Shown here in pieces: positions 33,049 through 42,505 of a DNA stretch of 64,000 nt. The notes below the pieces were generated by a model, which worked only from the letters and a program-made list of their open reading frames with translations, did not search any database and had not been told where the DNA came from. The DNA comes from CAZGXI01 sp964529715. Lineage in GTDB: Bacteria > Chloroflexota > Anaerolineae > Aggregatilineales > Ch27. The stretch is taken from assembly GCA_964529715.1 (NCBI GenBank), contig CAZGXI010000026.1, positions 19,691-83,690 on the forward strand. Direction: 5' to 3'. The position numbers and the translations under genes were made by a program. Position 1 is the first letter of the stretch; the number at the start of each line of letters is the position of its first letter.

Positions 33049-33843
33049 CTATAGCGGATAAATCGGGACGCCCAGCGCCGTTCCGAAGGCCACCAGCAGC
33101 GGCGCAATCACCAACGCCGGGAGGAAGTTCGCCATGCGCGGCTGCTTGAGGTCCAGCAGCGTCAGCGCCAAGCCGATCAGCAGCAGGCCGCCGGTAGCCG
33201 TCATCTCTGCGATCATGGGATCGCTCATAAAACCGCCTGCCAGCATCCCCAGCAGCGCCAGCCCACCCTGCACCCCCAACACCGTGAGGATGCTAAACGC
33301 CACGCCTACGCCCATCGCCGAGGCAAAGGCCAGCGCGGCGAAGCCGTCTAGCACGCTCTTGATCGCCAGCAGGTGGTAGTCGCCGGTCATGCCGTCCTGG
33401 ATCGAGCCGAGCACAGTCAGCGGCCCGACGCAAAACACCAGACTGGCGGTCACAAATCCGCTCACGAAGCGTGTGCGCGGATCGATCCTCACACTGCCTG
33501 CCTGCTCGCCCTCCGCAGGCAAGGACAAAGCCCCTTCTCCTGAGGGCGTGGGATTCAGGGCAGGGGCCGGTTCGGCGAAGCGGCGTTGCAGCCAGCCGCC
33601 CAACGCCTTGAGTTTGCCGTCCAGGTCCAGCAGCTCCCCGACGATCACGCCGGAGCCGACTGCCAGCAGCGGGATGATGATGTTGCCCGTCTGGAAGGCG
33701 TTTTGCATCCCCACGACGAGTGTCACCAGCCCCAGGCCGGTCACGACCGAGGACTGGATGCGTTCCGGCAGCCGACCGCCGATCAGCAGACCCAGGCCGC
33801 TGCCGACGGCGACGGTGATGGTGTTTAGAATGGTTCCGATCAT
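33049..33843 (-). CDS. DUF554 family membrane protein
   Basis: 264 aa. I use the ATG at 33843, which starts the typical MIGTILNTITVAVGSGLGLLIG. Seven or so hydrophobic segments follow, with ITGS-like and SIQDG turns, as in the DUF554 family (YdfK and relatives), whose function is unknown. Between the family segments WLQRRF and RFVSGFVTASLVFCVGP, where relatives have only a short link, there are about 28 extra residues rich in Pro/Gly/Glu (nt about 33480-33570). Those bases resemble a CCCCTTCTCCTGAGGGCGTGGG-type repeat inserted in frame. Promoter at 33889-33917. Confidence 0.85.
   Translation of the reverse strand: MIGTILNTITVAVGSGLGLLIGGRLPERIQSSVVTGLGLVTLVVGMQNAFQTGNIIIPLLAVGSGVIVGELLDLDGKLKALGGWLQRRFAEPAPALNPTPSGEGALSLPAEGEQAGSVRIDPRTRFVSGFVTASLVFCVGPLTVLGSIQDGMTGDYHLLAIKSVLDGFAALAFASAMGVGVAFSILTVLGVQGGLALLGMLAGGFMSDPMIAEMTATGGLLLIGLALTLLDLKQPRMANFLPALVIAPLLVAFGTALGVPIYPL
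33480..33570. repeat. CCCTC/GAGGG-type repeat inside the DUF554 gene
   Basis: GCTCGCCCTCCGCAGGC, then CCCCTTCTCCTGAGGGCG and GGGATTCAGGGCAGGGG. It resembles tracts in hypF (60646-60712, 61457-61496) and after the 5'-nucleotidase (62348-62398). In the DUF554 frame it reads as a low-complexity insert. Confidence 0.55.
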
Positions 33844-33888
33844 GGTATCCGCTAACGAGAGGCAGACCGCAGAAAACACGTGGGGGAC

Positions 33889-33917
33889 ATTGTAGCGGCA
33901 GACCGAGTCCGTTGCCA
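33889..33917 (-). promoter_or_regulatory. Promoter candidate for the DUF554 gene
   Basis: On the minus strand TACAAT (33889-33894), with TGGCAA 17 bp upstream (33912-33917, three of six consensus bases). The leader would be about 40 bases. Confidence 0.4.
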
Positions 33918-34074
33918 GCAGTTCACCCACCTTTGGCAGGACGACATGGTATGCATCGCCATCCCAGACCGGGACAATGCCTTGTCGCATTTGGTCTCGG
34001 CGCATGAAACGGGGCAGATCGCCGACCTGCCCCATCCTTTGTTGTGCGGTCGCTCGCCTCCGATCCTGCGCCGC

Positions 34075-37000
34075 TCAGCGGCGGTTGATGGTGAGGCGGA
34101 AGTCGCCCGTGCTGACGCCACCCACGTAGTTGAAGCGCGTGGCAGCGATGATGTAGCGGCCCGTCTGAGGCAGCGTAAACTGAAGCAGCGAATTGGTGCC
34201 TTCGCCACCATCGTCGTCCTGCGCCAGAATCACACCGTTCAGGTCGGCCAGCAGCAGCACCGTGTCCAGGTCGCCGCTGATGGCCGTCATGGCGATCTCC
34301 ACGATGTCGCCCGTCTGCCCCTCGAACTGGTAGTACACAACGGGCTGCGCGCCAGAGATAGTGCCGCCCTTCTCCATGCCGTACTGCACCAGGATGTCTT
34401 GGGTGGGTTCGCGCGCGCCCAGCAGGGTGGTGAGCGTCTCGCTGGCCGGGCCGCCGCCGCCGTCGGCCAGAGTCAGCATCATCTGGTACTGGCCCTCCGT
34501 GTTGCCCGCGCCGATGTCGTAGCGCGTCACGGCGATCAGGTACGGGCCGGTGAAAGGCAACTGCACCTGAAGCAGCGGATTGCGGTCGCCGCCGCTGTCA
34601 TCGTCTGCTGAGATGATCTGGCCGGACACGTCCATCAGGTACACCAGCCCGTCCAGGTTGCCGGACGTGGTCGTGACCGCAATGCGGATCACCTGGCCGG
34701 CCTGCCCATCGAAGCGGTAGTAGGTGGCAAGCTGCGCGCTATTGACCGTGCCAATGGCGATGGAGCCGTAGCTTACCGTGATCTCCGTCCCAGGCAGGTA
34801 AGGCGGCAGCGCCGTCACCATCGGCGTCGGGGTTGGGGTTAACGTCACGACGAGCGGGGTCGGCGTCAGCGTCACGACGATGGGCGGCGTGGTGGGCGTG
34901 AGGGTCGGCGGGAGGAAGGTGGCGGTAGCGATGGGGTTGTCCACCACGACCACGTTGTCGATCACTGCGTAGCCGCCGTCGTTGGTGAAGACGCTCAGGC
35001 GCAGCGTGTAGTAGCCATCGGGATACTGGCTCACATCCCAGACGCCCAGCGGTTCCGAGGTCGGATGCTGGATGGTGTACGGCCCGGCGATGGTCGTGAA
35101 GTTCTGCGGCTGCTGCCCGATGCCGTACTCGATCTGGTAGCGGCTGAAGTTGAAGACCTGCACCCTGCCGCGCACCTCGACCAACCCCTGCACGACCGCG
35201 TTGGGGATCGGCCAGTCCAGGCTGAAGATCGGTTGTGTAGTGCTGGCGGTGCACGCCTGCGTCGGCACCGGCAGGGCAGGGAGCGGAATGCCCCGCTCGG
35301 TTGCCCACTGCTGCCCGGCCTGGGTGTTGTTGATCCACTCGAACGCCGCCGCGTCGCTGATGTTGAGGAAGGTGCGCTCGGTGGTGAAATTCGGGCAGAA
35401 GTCGTTCGCCAGCAGGCCCGTCAGGGTGCTCACGCGCACGGTGCGAGTGATACCCTCACCGGCGGCAGGCGGCGGTTGCGCAGCGGCGAAATATTCGATC
35501 CGGCGGTTGAGACAGCGGTCGTCGGGCAGCGTGCCCGTATCGGCGCAAATCTCCTGCGTGACGACGCCCGCCGGGACGGGAAACTCCATGTTCTGCGGCT
35601 GGATCACCCGCAACGCGGCCTGCATGACGGCGTTCCAGATGGGGGCCGCGCCGGTGATGCCGCTGGTGCCGCGCATGGGCGAGTTGTCGGTGTTGCCGTG
35701 CCATACGCCCACCACCAGCGAGGGCGTGTAGCCGATGGTCCAGTTATCGCGGCTGTCGTTGGTGGTGCCGGTCTTGACGGCGGTCGTATAGCCGGGGACG
35801 TTGAGGATGCTGTTGCGCCCAAAGGCGGCGCTGCGGGCCACATCGTCGCTGAGGATGGCGTTGATCAGGTAGGCGTGTTCTGGCTGGATCACCTGCACGG
35901 GGGCAGGACGCTGCGGCAGCGGGATTTCGCGGCCAGCGTTATCAGTGATGCGCGTGATGGCGACCGGGTCCACGCGCCGCCCATTGTTGGCAAACACGCC
36001 AAACGCCACCACCATGTCGTACAGGCGCACGTCGAACGCGCCGATAGCGCCGGGCAGCCCGGCCTCCTGCGGCGTGTTGCCGGGGAAAGTCAGGCCCATT
36101 GCCTGCGCCGTCGCGGCGAAGCGATCCGGCGTGACGTACTCCATCGCCTTGACCGCCGGGATGTTGTAACTGTTTGCCAGGGCATAGCGCACGGCCTGCG
36201 GCCCGTGAAACGTCCCGTCGTAGTTGCGCGGGCAATAGCTGCCCCAACAGGTGGGCACATCCCAGATGATTGTGGCGGGCGTCCAATATAGGCCTTGTGG
36301 GTTGGTCTGGAAAGCCGTCACGTAGACCAGCGGCTTGATCGCCGAACCCGGCTGTTGTGGCGTCAGAGCCACATTTACCTGTCCGTCGATGGCCGTGTTG
36401 TGATAGTCGGCGCTGCCGACCATCGCCAGGATGTAGCCATTGCGCGGGTCCATCACCACGACGCTGGCGTTGTTGCCCCCGATGCCGCGCGCCTGTAGCT
36501 GTGCGAGCTGGTCCGTCACGGCCTGCTGCGCCGCGTTCTGGATGTCTGGGCGGATGGTGGTGTAGACGTTGAAGCCGGCGCGGTAGATGTCTGTTAGGCC
36601 GTAGTTTGCCTCCAACTGGGCAGCCACGTAGTTGACAAAGTGCGGGTAAATCGCCTCGTTGCTGGGCAGGGTGTAGGTGCGGATTTCCACTTCTGCCTTC
36701 TGCACCACCGCCGCGTTGACCATATCCTGGGTGACGCAGAAGGGCCGGTTGGGGCCATAGGTAATGCCGTTGTAGGTGAAGGTATGCTCAAACGTGATGC
36801 AGCCGACCTCCAGCATCCGGTCGATGATGGCGTCCATGCGGGTAAAGGCGGCCTCGCGGTTGGTTACAGGGTCAAAGGTGGCCGGCGCGCCCACCAGTCC
36901 GGCCAGAAAGGCCGCCTGCGGCAGGTTAAGGTCGCGCGCGCTGATGCCGAAGTACGTGCGCGCGGCGGCCTCGGCCCCGTAGGCCAGGTTGCCGTAGTAA

Positions 37001-38778
37001 ATCTCGTTCAGGTAAAGTTCCAGAATTTCACTTTTGGTATACCGTCTGCCGATCTCGGCGGCGATGATGATCTCATCGATCTTGCGCCCGATAGACACCT
37101 CGGTGCGGCGCTCCGGCTCGATCACCAGGGCGCGCGCCAACTGCTGCGTGATCGTGCTGGTGCCTCTGGCGAATTCACCCTCCTGGACGGTTTGCAGGAT
37201 GCCGCGCACAACAGAGACCGCGTCCCAGCCAGGGTCCTGATAAAAGCGCGCATTCTCGATGGCGATAGAAGCGTGCAGCAGGAAGGGGCTGATCTCCTCC
37301 AGCGGCACGCTGATGCGTGTGCCGCCGGTCGGGTCGTTGATCTGGTTCAGCAGGTTGCCCGCTGCGTCGAAGATGCGCGTCGTCTGGAAGCGCCCGGCCA
37401 GGTCCGCCAGTTCGTTGATCTGGCGGTCGTACTGGCTGACTTTGCTGCTGTAGAACAGCACCGCGCCAACGATAGCAATCAGGGCCAGCGCCAGCGAGCC
37501 GAACACGGCGGCTACAATGGCGCGGATCAGGCAGCCCTGCATTCGACGTGCCTGGGCCTCTTGGGCGCGGATCACCAGGTCAGAGGGCGGCACGGCGGCG
37601 GCCCCGGAGTAGTCCGGCTGAGCGGGGATGCGCGCGCCCGCCGGGGTAACGGCCTGATGTGGCAGGGTCATCTCGCCGGCCTGGGCGAGCGTCGTGCGTG
37701 GGACGGTTTCGCCGCTGGCAAGTGCCGTGTCGTCGAAATGCGCGGCAGACGCGCCAACCACCGTCGCTTGCGGGTCCTCAACCGGCACCCGCCGCACGAT
37801 GGGCATATTGTTCTCGTCCAGTTGAATAGTCGTTTGGCGCGTGGCCCCCGGCGTGAGCGGCTCAAAGGAAGTCGAACCGAACGGGACGGCTTCGGCCACC
37901 GGTATCACGCCCGTCTCGGTGGGGATACCCGCCTGGCGCAGGCGCGGACGCTCGGCGGGAATCCACTCGCCGCCCTGGTAGCGATACCAGGTGTTGGATT
38001 CAGTGCCGATCATCCACCACACGCCGCGCTCGTCCAGGATCATCAGCTTGCGCAGTTCATCTTGCAGCTGTTCGTGGGTTAGTTCGCCGTTGTGGTAGCG
38101 TTCGCGCAGGTGGTTTACTTCCGCTTCCACCGTGTCGAAGCGGCTGATCAGCCGGCCCAACGGCGATGTCGCTTCGGGCGGGGGCGTGGCTTCCAGTTCC
38201 GCCAGCTTGGCCGCGGCGACGGCGGCAGGCGACTCGGCCTCGCTGGCAGGTTCGCCCGGCGTGACTCCCTCCTCGCCGGGGACAGGCGACACCGCACCCT
38301 CAAACGTGATAAGCTCGCCCTCTCCGGCTGTCGCTGCCGCCTGGGCCTCTGCTTCCGTCTCGCCCTCGACCGGGAATTCCTCAGCGACAACGGCCTCGCC
38401 GGCCTCAGCGGGCGGCGCTTCGATGGTATCCGCCATTCCCGCCAGGATGTCCTGCGCCTGGGCGTGCGGCGGCACGCGCCAGACACCCTCCTCCTCGGCG
38501 GCAGGCTCAGCATCGACGACGGGAGCGTGCCAGCCTCCTTCTTCCTCAGGGACGGCCTCGCTAGATACCTGCTCCGTCGCACGGTCAGGAGGAGGAGACA
38601 CCGCGCCGGGGACATACCAGCCTTCCGCCGGTTCGGACGCTTCTGGCTGGGGCGCTTCTGCCGCCGGGATATGCCATAGCGGCTCTTCGGGTTCAGGAGA
38701 CGGCGCGTTTTGTTCCGCCGGAGAAAACCACAGGTTGTTTTCGTCGGGCGGTGGGCTGATATTCCGGTTGTCGGCCAT
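34075..38778 (-). CDS. Very large class A penicillin-binding protein (PBP1) with two C-terminal PPC-like domains
   Basis: 1567 aa; typical class A PBPs have 700-900. A -10 box overlaps the longer start at 38844, so the ATG at 38778 is used. The first 415 residues are acidic and Pro/Ala-rich, with five Trp-X-X-Pro elements (W17, 35, 54, 83, 100) and an RYHNGELTHEQLQDELRKL helix. One membrane helix is near 416-443. The glycosyltransferase (GT51) has Glu in ASIAIENARFYQD and ends with EIYYGNLAYGAEAAARTYFG. The transpeptidase has SAIKPL (SxxK), ANSYNIP (SxN) and KTGTTNDSRDN (KTG). After a PBP-C-like sandwich and a Thr/Pro spacer there are two PPC-like repeats (YYRFDGQAGQVIRIAV; YYQFEGQTGDIVEIAM). 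It polymerises and cross-links glycan outside the membrane. Confidence 0.9.
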   Translation of the reverse strand: MADNRNISPPPDENNLWFSPAEQNAPSPEPEEPLWHIPAAEAPQPEASEPAEGWYVPGAVSPPPDRATEQVSSEAVPEEEGGWHAPVVDAEPAAEEEGVWRVPPHAQAQDILAGMADTIEAPPAEAGEAVVAEEFPVEGETEAEAQAAATAGEGELITFEGAVSPVPGEEGVTPGEPASEAESPAAVAAAKLAELEATPPPEATSPLGRLISRFDTVEAEVNHLRERYHNGELTHEQLQDELRKLMILDERGVWWMIGTESNTWYRYQGGEWIPAERPRLRQAGIPTETGVIPVAEAVPFGSTSFEPLTPGATRQTTIQLDENNMPIVRRVPVEDPQATVVGASAAHFDDTALASGETVPRTTLAQAGEMTLPHQAVTPAGARIPAQPDYSGAAAVPPSDLVIRAQEAQARRMQGCLIRAIVAAVFGSLALALIAIVGAVLFYSSKVSQYDRQINELADLAGRFQTTRIFDAAGNLLNQINDPTGGTRISVPLEEISPFLLHASIAIENARFYQDPGWDAVSVVRGILQTVQEGEFARGTSTITQQLARALVIEPERRTEVSIGRKIDEIIIAAEIGRRYTKSEILELYLNEIYYGNLAYGAEAAARTYFGISARDLNLPQAAFLAGLVGAPATFDPVTNREAAFTRMDAIIDRMLEVGCITFEHTFTYNGITYGPNRPFCVTQDMVNAAVVQKAEVEIRTYTLPSNEAIYPHFVNYVAAQLEANYGLTDIYRAGFNVYTTIRPDIQNAAQQAVTDQLAQLQARGIGGNNASVVVMDPRNGYILAMVGSADYHNTAIDGQVNVALTPQQPGSAIKPLVYVTAFQTNPQGLYWTPATIIWDVPTCWGSYCPRNYDGTFHGPQAVRYALANSYNIPAVKAMEYVTPDRFAATAQAMGLTFPGNTPQEAGLPGAIGAFDVRLYDMVVAFGVFANNGRRVDPVAITRITDNAGREIPLPQRPAPVQVIQPEHAYLINAILSDDVARSAAFGRNSILNVPGYTTAVKTGTTNDSRDNWTIGYTPSLVVGVWHGNTDNSPMRGTSGITGAAPIWNAVMQAALRVIQPQNMEFPVPAGVVTQEICADTGTLPDDRCLNRRIEYFAAAQPPPAAGEGITRTVRVSTLTGLLANDFCPNFTTERTFLNISDAAAFEWINNTQAGQQWATERGIPLPALPVPTQACTASTTQPIFSLDWPIPNAVVQGLVEVRGRVQVFNFSRYQIEYGIGQQPQNFTTIAGPYTIQHPTSEPLGVWDVSQYPDGYYTLRLSVFTNDGGYAVIDNVVVVDNPIATATFLPPTLTPTTPPIVVTLTPTPLVVTLTPTPTPMVTALPPYLPGTEITVSYGSIAIGTVNSAQLATYYRFDGQAGQVIRIAVTTTSGNLDGLVYLMDVSGQIISADDDSGGDRNPLLQVQLPFTGPYLIAVTRYDIGAGNTEGQYQMMLTLADGGGGPASETLTTLLGAREPTQDILVQYGMEKGGTISGAQPVVYYQFEGQTGDIVEIAMTAISGDLDTVLLLADLNGVILAQDDDGGEGTNSLLQFTLPQTGRYIIAATRFNYVGGVSTGDFRLTINRR

Positions 38779-38843
38779 CGCGCGATCACTCCCTATCGCC
38801 GGGCAGCGGCACGGTTCAAAGATCGTTTGGTTTGTGTTACCCA

Positions 38844-38849
38844 ATTATA
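38844..38849 (-). promoter_or_regulatory. TATAAT -10 box of the PBP gene
   Basis: Minus-strand TATAAT with start near 38837, leaving a 59-base leader before the ATG at 38778. No good -35. Confidence 0.45.
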
Positions 38850-38986
38850 CACCAGCGGCAGCAGGGCGATAGTCGGGGCGCTGCACGCGCCGAGCAAGTG
38901 CCCCGCTTGCCCCGACCAGACGGGATCGGTGTGCAGGCGTGTGAGAAACAGCGTGGGGGTTCCTGCAACGCGCCTACGCTGCGTTT

Positions 38987-40927
38987 TCAGCACCCGGCCA
39001 CCGGCAGATCGTCCGCTTCCAAGATCAACACATAGCCGGGCGAGAGGTCCACGTGCAGGCTCAGGTCGTGGCTAACCGGCAGCGCGTCTGCCGTACCCCA
39101 CAAGCCCTGCGCCCGGTACTCCCGCCCGCTGATCATGGCCCGCCCGCTCTGGTTACTGGTCATGTCGGTGTTGGCGATGAAGGTGAGGGACTGGTGTTCG
39201 TTACACCGGGTAAAGACCAGGATATGGGGGTTATCCGACCAGCCAATATACCAGGTGGTGGGGTCATTGGTGGCCAGCAAGTCTTCGTACTGGCGCCGCA
39301 GCGCCAGGGCATAGGTGATGCCTTCGACCAAGTTATCCCGATGCGTCCAGTTGAAGGCCCATTCACTGAAGAGCGGCAACTTTTCCGCCGGATAACGGGC
39401 CAGCATGTCTGGTGTAAAGTTCAGGCCGGTGTTGATCGGCTGGGTTTCGCGCAGCTCGAAGCCGTTATGGATGTAGGGGATGCCCGGCCCGGCGATGCAT
39501 AGCGGCAACGTGTAATAGGGATAGGCACGCTGGCCGTTGGCCTGGGTCGCGGCGCGGGGGGTGTTGTGATTTTCTGCCGTCGCAAAGAATGGCACCGGGA
39601 CGGCCTCGTGGGCCAGCCGGTTGAGAAAGGCGCGCAGCCGTTCTGGGACGTGCAGGTCGAACAGGAAGTAGCCCACCGCTGCGTTGTAACCTTCCAGGCG
39701 GCTCTGCGCGGCAATGTTGAAGTTCTCCTCCCAAAAGGCGAAATCCGGGTCGATGCGGCGTGCCTCGGCCACCATGCGCTGCTTGAGCGGCATGGGCAGC
39801 GCGTGGCCCATGTCGATCATCACACCATCGATGCCGAAGTGCTGCTGGTAGTGCGGAATAACGCCCACCAGCGCGTCCCACAGCGGCAGGTTGGCATTTT
39901 CGGGCCGGGCCAGCCGCTCGTCGTACATGCGGATGGTGTTGTAGGCCATGTAGTTGAAATCGGGATGGTCGTACATCCGCAGGAAGGTGACATCTGTCCA
40001 GGGCGGCTGCGGGTCGTCGGGCGGAAAATCGGAGAAGGCGCCCGGCACACGGACGCGCGTCCCATCGTCCAACACGGCAAACCAGCGCCCGTTTTCCTGA
40101 AACACCTGCTCGCTGCGCGGCGGCGCGGTGTAGAGGGCGCGGTAGGTTGGCGATGGTGCAGGCAGGTCGCGCAAATGACCCGTTCCTACCCGCTCCCGGA
40201 TCGTTTGCAGCGCGCCGTCGTCGAAGATGGGCGCACCGAAGGCCCGCTCATCGCGGGAGCCAGGCGCGCGGTCTGGCACATCGGCCCGAATCCAATAGAA
40301 CCATTCCGGGTGCTCCCCGATCCAGTCGGAATCACGGGCGCCGGTGCGCAGCACGAACTCCATCACCACCCGTAGGCCCAGACGGTGTGCCGCTTCTACG
40401 AACGCGGCAAACAGCTCATCTGCACAGAGGCCGAGTGCCGGTTCGGCCAGGTTCTCGTCCAACTGGTAAGGGTTACGGATGGCATAGGGCGAGCCGAGCG
40501 TGCCTTTTTTGCCGTCTTGCCCGACGGCGGTGATCGGCAGCAGGTGCACGGTGTTGAAGCCCATACGTTGGAGGTAGGGCAGCAAGGCGGTGGCCTTGAG
40601 CAGCGTACCCGTTTCGCGCCAGCCGTCGGGGCGCGGGGTTGTGCGCACGATCCGGTCGCTGTCGTGATCAAAGGCGGTCATCACGCGCGGGAACAGGTTA
40701 TATACCAGCGCGCGGCAGGTCCACTCGCCGCCGGGTTCCCCCCGGACCAAGGGGCTCGGCCTGGTTGCCAGGATGCCTTCCAGTTGTTCGCGGTAGTACA
40801 CATAGGGGTTAACCGCCTGCGTGGTGGTGGACCTGGGATCGGTCCACAGGCTGGGCACCAGATAGGGCATGGAGGGATCGCGGTAGCGTTTGCGCAGGGC
40901 GTCGATGACTTTCTCGAGGGCCGACAT
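38987..40927 (-). CDS. GH13-like alpha-glycosidase/transferase
   Basis: 646 aa, ATG at 40927. An N-terminal helical segment leads into a TIM barrel: LLPYLQRMGFNTVHLLPITAVG (strand 2-3 region), the nucleophile region GIDGVMIDMGHALP (Asp), the acid/base region FAFWEENFN (Glu), and TAENHNTPRA in place of the usual His-Asp motif. A C-terminal beta domain closes the protein. It lacks a signal peptide. It is close to alpha-amylase-type GH13 enzymes and to maltosyltransferases, but the substrate cannot be read. It lies between the PBP and LCP genes, so cell-wall or storage-glycan work are both possible. Confidence 0.8.
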   Translation of the reverse strand: MSALEKVIDALRKRYRDPSMPYLVPSLWTDPRSTTTQAVNPYVYYREQLEGILATRPSPLVRGEPGGEWTCRALVYNLFPRVMTAFDHDSDRIVRTTPRPDGWRETGTLLKATALLPYLQRMGFNTVHLLPITAVGQDGKKGTLGSPYAIRNPYQLDENLAEPALGLCADELFAAFVEAAHRLGLRVVMEFVLRTGARDSDWIGEHPEWFYWIRADVPDRAPGSRDERAFGAPIFDDGALQTIRERVGTGHLRDLPAPSPTYRALYTAPPRSEQVFQENGRWFAVLDDGTRVRVPGAFSDFPPDDPQPPWTDVTFLRMYDHPDFNYMAYNTIRMYDERLARPENANLPLWDALVGVIPHYQQHFGIDGVMIDMGHALPMPLKQRMVAEARRIDPDFAFWEENFNIAAQSRLEGYNAAVGYFLFDLHVPERLRAFLNRLAHEAVPVPFFATAENHNTPRAATQANGQRAYPYYTLPLCIAGPGIPYIHNGFELRETQPINTGLNFTPDMLARYPAEKLPLFSEWAFNWTHRDNLVEGITYALALRRQYEDLLATNDPTTWYIGWSDNPHILVFTRCNEHQSLTFIANTDMTSNQSGRAMISGREYRAQGLWGTADALPVSHDLSLHVDLSPGYVLILEADDLPVAGC

Positions 40928-41043
40928 GGGCGAGGGCTACACTCCTACAAGCCTGGGCGCATCTGCCGACAGGGAAATCTCCCCTGCCGGATGGTTCAGG
41001 GTTGAGAGAGTATGCCGCGTCTGAGCAGGGAAATCAACAGGGG

Positions 41044-42378
41044 TTACTGGTAATAATTCGGCCCGAAGACCTGCACCATTAACTGCCCGATATTCCAGCG
41101 GTCAGGGATGAGCACCGACGAACCGCTCGGCGTGGTATAAAACGAGGTGTAATCCGTGTCGATGATGCCGGTGTGGATGTTCTCGTCGGGAATGTCTTTG
41201 GCGTACCAGACCAGCGTCAGCAGTTGATCGAGCGTGAGGCCGGTCTGCACGCCATTCTGAATCTGCGCCCACAGCGTCGGCGCGTTGACGGCCAGTTGCG
41301 GCAACATGTCGAAGCTCAAGACGCGGTCGCGCACGGCGTAAAGGACCTGCTGCTGCCGCTCGATGCGGTCGAAGTCGTTGGACGAATGGCGCGAACGGGC
41401 GTATTTGAGCGCGGTCGCGCCGTCGAGGTGCTGCCAGCCGGCAGGCAGGTAAAACGGGTCGTAGCCGTAATTCATGTCCGGGTACAGCGGGTCGTTGATG
41501 GGATAAGGCACGTTCACGTCGATGCCGCCGATGAGGTCGATCAGAGTGACAAAGGTGCTGAAGTCCACCAGCAGGTAATCGTTGACGCGAATGCCCAGGT
41601 TGTACTGCACGGTCTGCATGGCAAGCTGTACACCGTAGCCCGGCTGAAGCAGCTCGCCCAGCACCACCGCCGAGTTCACGCGCTGGAACTCGCGGTAGCC
41701 GGGAATTTCCACATACAGGTCGCGTGGAATGCTCAGGATGCCGATACTGTCTGTGTCGGGGTCTAGGCTGACCAGCATCATGGTATCGGTACGGAAGGAC
41801 GAACCGGTTTCGCCGGGGCGGCGGTCCCAGCCCATCACCAGAATGGTGAAGCGTTCCTCGCCGTTCCAAGGCTGAATGGATAGGCCGATGCCGCTGCCTG
41901 CCGCCGGGGGTTGTGGCGTTTGCGCCACCGCCTGTCCCACATCGGTCGGCAGTTGCAGGTTCGGGACGATGGTCGGCACGGCCACCACTGCCGTCGCATA
42001 GGCCGAGGCCATCTGCGCGCCGCTGGCAACCTCCCCCCGTCCGCCGCCGCGCAGCAGCAGAAACACGCTCAGGCTGATCACCAGGGTCACGCCGAGCAAG
42101 GCCAGCGCCACGATCACCCAGGCCCAGCCACCGCTGCTCCGGCGTTGGGAACGGCGGCGGCGTTCGCGCTCGCGGGCCGGGCTGGCGAACGACGCGGCGT
42201 ATGGATCGAGGTAAGCCGGCCTCGCGGCATAGGCGCCGTCGCTTCGGCCCGTCGGGATGGTCGGTGGTGTCGCTGTCCGCTGGGGAGAAAGGGAATCAGG
42301 CTCCTCGTCCGGTGGCAGGGCCGGCAGGTGTGGCATGGTAGGTTCAGAGTCAGAGCGGAATGAAAACCGTTCGGCCAT
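41044..42378 (-). CDS. LytR-CpsA-Psr (LCP) family protein
   Basis: 444 aa from an ATG at 42378, after CGGGAGA. A basic, Pro-rich cytoplasmic start is followed by a membrane anchor (about residues 85-110, WVIVALALLGVTLVISLSVF). The LCP domain begins at FTILVMGWDRRPGETGSSFR and includes the Arg/Asp site TDTMMLVSLDPDTDSIGILSIPRDLYVEIPG. LCP enzymes move lipid-linked wall polymers onto peptidoglycan. A DGATALKYARSRHSSNDFDRIERQQ segment, typical of the family, is at about 310. It sits beside a penicillin-binding protein and a sugar enzyme, which fits an envelope role. Confidence 0.92.
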   Translation of the reverse strand: MAERFSFRSDSEPTMPHLPALPPDEEPDSLSPQRTATPPTIPTGRSDGAYAARPAYLDPYAASFASPARERERRRRSQRRSSGGWAWVIVALALLGVTLVISLSVFLLLRGGGRGEVASGAQMASAYATAVVAVPTIVPNLQLPTDVGQAVAQTPQPPAAGSGIGLSIQPWNGEERFTILVMGWDRRPGETGSSFRTDTMMLVSLDPDTDSIGILSIPRDLYVEIPGYREFQRVNSAVVLGELLQPGYGVQLAMQTVQYNLGIRVNDYLLVDFSTFVTLIDLIGGIDVNVPYPINDPLYPDMNYGYDPFYLPAGWQHLDGATALKYARSRHSSNDFDRIERQQQVLYAVRDRVLSFDMLPQLAVNAPTLWAQIQNGVQTGLTLDQLLTLVWYAKDIPDENIHTGIIDTDYTSFYTTPSGSSVLIPDRWNIGQLMVQVFGPNYYQ

Positions 42379-42410
42379 AAGGTGTTGATCTCCCGATAAC
42401 AAGCGCCCTT

Positions 42411-42439
42411 ATTGTACACCCGTCCTGGCCCCGTCCAAA
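42411..42439 (-). promoter_or_regulatory. Promoter candidate for the LCP gene
   Basis: Minus-strand TACAAT (42411-42416) and TTTGGA (42434-42439) with a 17-bp spacer, 33 bp before the ATG. Confidence 0.4.
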
Positions 42440-42455
42440 AGCGCGTCCGGCGCGA

Positions 42456-42461
42456 TACAAT
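42456..42461 (+). promoter_or_regulatory. -10 box candidate for the lipM-like gene
   Basis: TACAAT on the plus strand, divergent from the LCP promoter. Start near 42468, leader about 37 bases. No good -35. Confidence 0.35.
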
Positions 42462-42505
42462 GGAGCCTACCTGATTGGCAACGGCAACCGAGGAAAAACA
42501 CCCTG

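Noticed and set aside
36640..38082. 480-codon plus-strand frame opposite the PBP gene
   Set aside because: PBP motifs (SxxK, SxN, KTG) on the minus strand are clear, and this frame has no ribosome binding site or family features.
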